DNA of 30,087 bases. Source: a virus. Below, one piece after another: positions 29,040-30,087 of the stretch (its first letter is position 1; every line of letters starts with the position of its first letter). The position numbers and the translations under genes are program-made. The DNA lies in the IMG/VR virus record IMGVR_UViG_3300042509_002091, positions 1 to 30,087 of that record; one strand, written 5' to 3'. The notes below the pieces were generated by a model. It had not been told where the DNA came from, did no database searches, and was given only the letters and a program-made list of their open reading frames with translations.

Positions 29040-29845
29040 TAGGCAATCTCCACGTATTGCAGGAATGAACCCCTGCGGAATGTCGTCGTGCCGGATGCAC
29101 TGGATTGGGCAATCTGGACTTGCACGGTTCCCGCGTTTGATCCGTTGACCAGAACGCCCTCGATTACGCCGATCACATTAGACCAGCCGACAATAGGGCT
29201 TGCCGCAGATGCGGCACCGGCAGTCGCGACATAGCCGGAATTGATAGGGCTAGTTCCCGATCCCGTATGAGCGCCAACAGTACCGCCGTACCAGATGGAC
29301 GTGGGGCTTGCGGGCGCTGTAAATGCGATACGGGAACCGCCAGCGTCGAAGTTGTCGCAACTAAAGACTAGCCGGAAGCAATAGGTCTTGTTGGCAGCTA
29401 CCGCGAAACTAAACCCGGTCCAGTTTGCAAGTGAAGCCGTCGCAACGACCGATTGATCCGCCGCCGCCGCAACTGCCCGCCATACCTGTGCTGTGTCCAC
29501 ATAAGCCGTAGTTGCTATCTGCGTGCTGTTATTGCCTGCCGAGGCCGTGGGGGCTGTAGGCGTGCCCGTGAGAGCCGGGGAAGCCAAAGGCGCGTATGAG
29601 GCGAGGTTAGCCTTTACATAGGCCGTCGTGGCGATGCTGGTGTCATTATCGGCTGTCGCAGGCGTGGGGGCCTTGGGATCGCCGGTAAATGTCGGACTGG
29701 CAATCGGGGCCAATGTGGACAGGTCAATGGAGGCTATCGCCGTGTCCATCTGCCCCTTGGTTACTGCGTCCGCATCGTCCGTCGCGTCACCTAGACCCTG
29801 TATTTGATGCCCCCCCATCTTGAGGGGTTGAGGGCGGGGGGCCAT
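29039..29845 (-). CDS. Tail fibre protein with collar-type repeats
   Basis: A 268-residue protein. The start has KMGGHQIQGLGDATDDADAV, a common fibre opening. Two repeats follow at about residues 45-120 (LAPIASPTFTGDPKAPTPAT, ATTAYVKANLASYAPLASPA, then ATTAYVDTAQ), the tail-fibre repeat seen in many phages. The C-terminal half is a beta-rich domain (FSFAVAANKTYCFRLVFSCD). TAATG joins it to the gene before it. It probably links or trims the large fibre encoded next. Confidence 0.78.
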   Translation of the reverse strand: MAPRPQPLKMGGHQIQGLGDATDDADAVTKGQMDTAIASIDLSTLAPIASPTFTGDPKAPTPATADNDTSIATTAYVKANLASYAPLASPALTGTPTAPTASAGNNSTQIATTAYVDTAQVWRAVAAAADQSVVATASLANWTGFSFAVAANKTYCFRLVFSCDNFDAGGSRIAFTAPASPTSIWYGGTVGAHTGSGTSPINSGYVATAGAASAASPIVGWSNVIGVIEGVLVNGSNAGTVQVQIAQSSASGTTTFRRGSFLQYVEIA

Positions 29846-30087
29846 TAGAAGCCGCCGTAAACCGCTATATCAAACTTGCCCGGCTCCTGCGCTGCGCCGG
29901 ATGACGTGTTGTACGTGCTGACAGTAAATCCGCTGGTCGTCTTGCTGGTAACGTAGCCAGCAATGCCAAGAGTATCGGTCGTGACGAACACCTGATAATT
30001 CGCACTTGCCAAAGCCGAACTGAACGAAAGCGCGAACGTGCCCGTCGTGCCGTTCGTCACGGATGCACTCATATTGACCGACCCGGT
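29845..30087 (-). CDS. C-terminal end of a fibre protein (5' part outside window)
   Basis: The frame is open to the right edge, so the ATG at 30072 is probably internal. The visible 80 residues are a compact beta domain (FALSFSSALASANYQVFVTT, then SKTTSGFTVSTYNTSSGAA) ending KFDIAVYGGF, typical of the tip domain of phage tail fibre or structural proteins. Its stop overlaps the start of the collar-type fibre gene. Confidence 0.65.
   Translation of the reverse strand, partial: TGSVNMSASVTNGTTGTFALSFSSALASANYQVFVTTDTLGIAGYVTSKTTSGFTVSTYNTSSGAAQEPGKFDIAVYGGF

Noticed and set aside
1-30087. Whole window as a closed circular genome
   Set aside because: The reading frames do not continue sensibly across the joined ends and essential head genes are absent.

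Overview
The window is part of a temperate tailed-phage (or prophage) genome. The host is most likely an alphaproteobacterium. That is an inference from gene families I recognise (an excisionase/integrase pair in overlapping frames, a DUF1064 nuclease, ERF plus NinB recombination proteins, a Cro-like protein of a type common in Rhizobiales and Sphingomonadales) and from the fairly GC-rich codon use; nothing in the sequence names a species.

The layout follows lambda logic with different parts. A control region lies at about 15.4-16.1 kb. A CI-like HTH repressor (15534-15962, +) is flanked by copies of the operator half-site CCGGGTAAT: a perfect 17-bp palindrome on its left and two tandem half-sites inside a clear promoter on its right. 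Leftward from this region (minus strand) run a Cro-like gene, a DUF551 gene, two ParB-fold proteins, a DUF1064 nuclease, a stand-alone DnaA domain IV protein, an O-like replication protein with G-tracts and short direct repeats inside its gene, an N6-adenine methyltransferase, and a NusG paralog in the place where lambda keeps its late antiterminator Q. Then come the late genes: small terminase, large terminase, a 793-residue P22-like portal, and a chain of virion and adhesin genes that runs off the left edge. Many of these genes are joined by ATGA or TAATG overlaps.

Rightward (plus strand) runs an early operon of small unknown genes and membrane peptides, then ERF annealase, an SSB-like small protein, NinB, an HNH nuclease, an excisionase-like protein, a tyrosine integrase and several small genes. 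A tRNA-Val(CAC) follows, with an HNH-AP2 homing endonuclease frame abutting its 3' end. The operon ends where an antisense serine recombinase (22458-23078) cuts off a new reading frame.

From the right edge leftward (minus strand) lie fibre genes (one with an SGNH-type esterase domain), a GH24 endolysin with two C-terminal membrane segments, a DUF2493/SLOG protein, two holin-like proteins and an intrinsic terminator at about 23.5 kb. These are the end of the late operon.

No major capsid protein, scaffold, protease or tape measure is in the window. Joining the two ends would stop the left-edge frame after six codons, so the missing head and tail genes probably lie outside the cut. No CRISPR array, rRNA, insertion sequence or toxin gene was seen.
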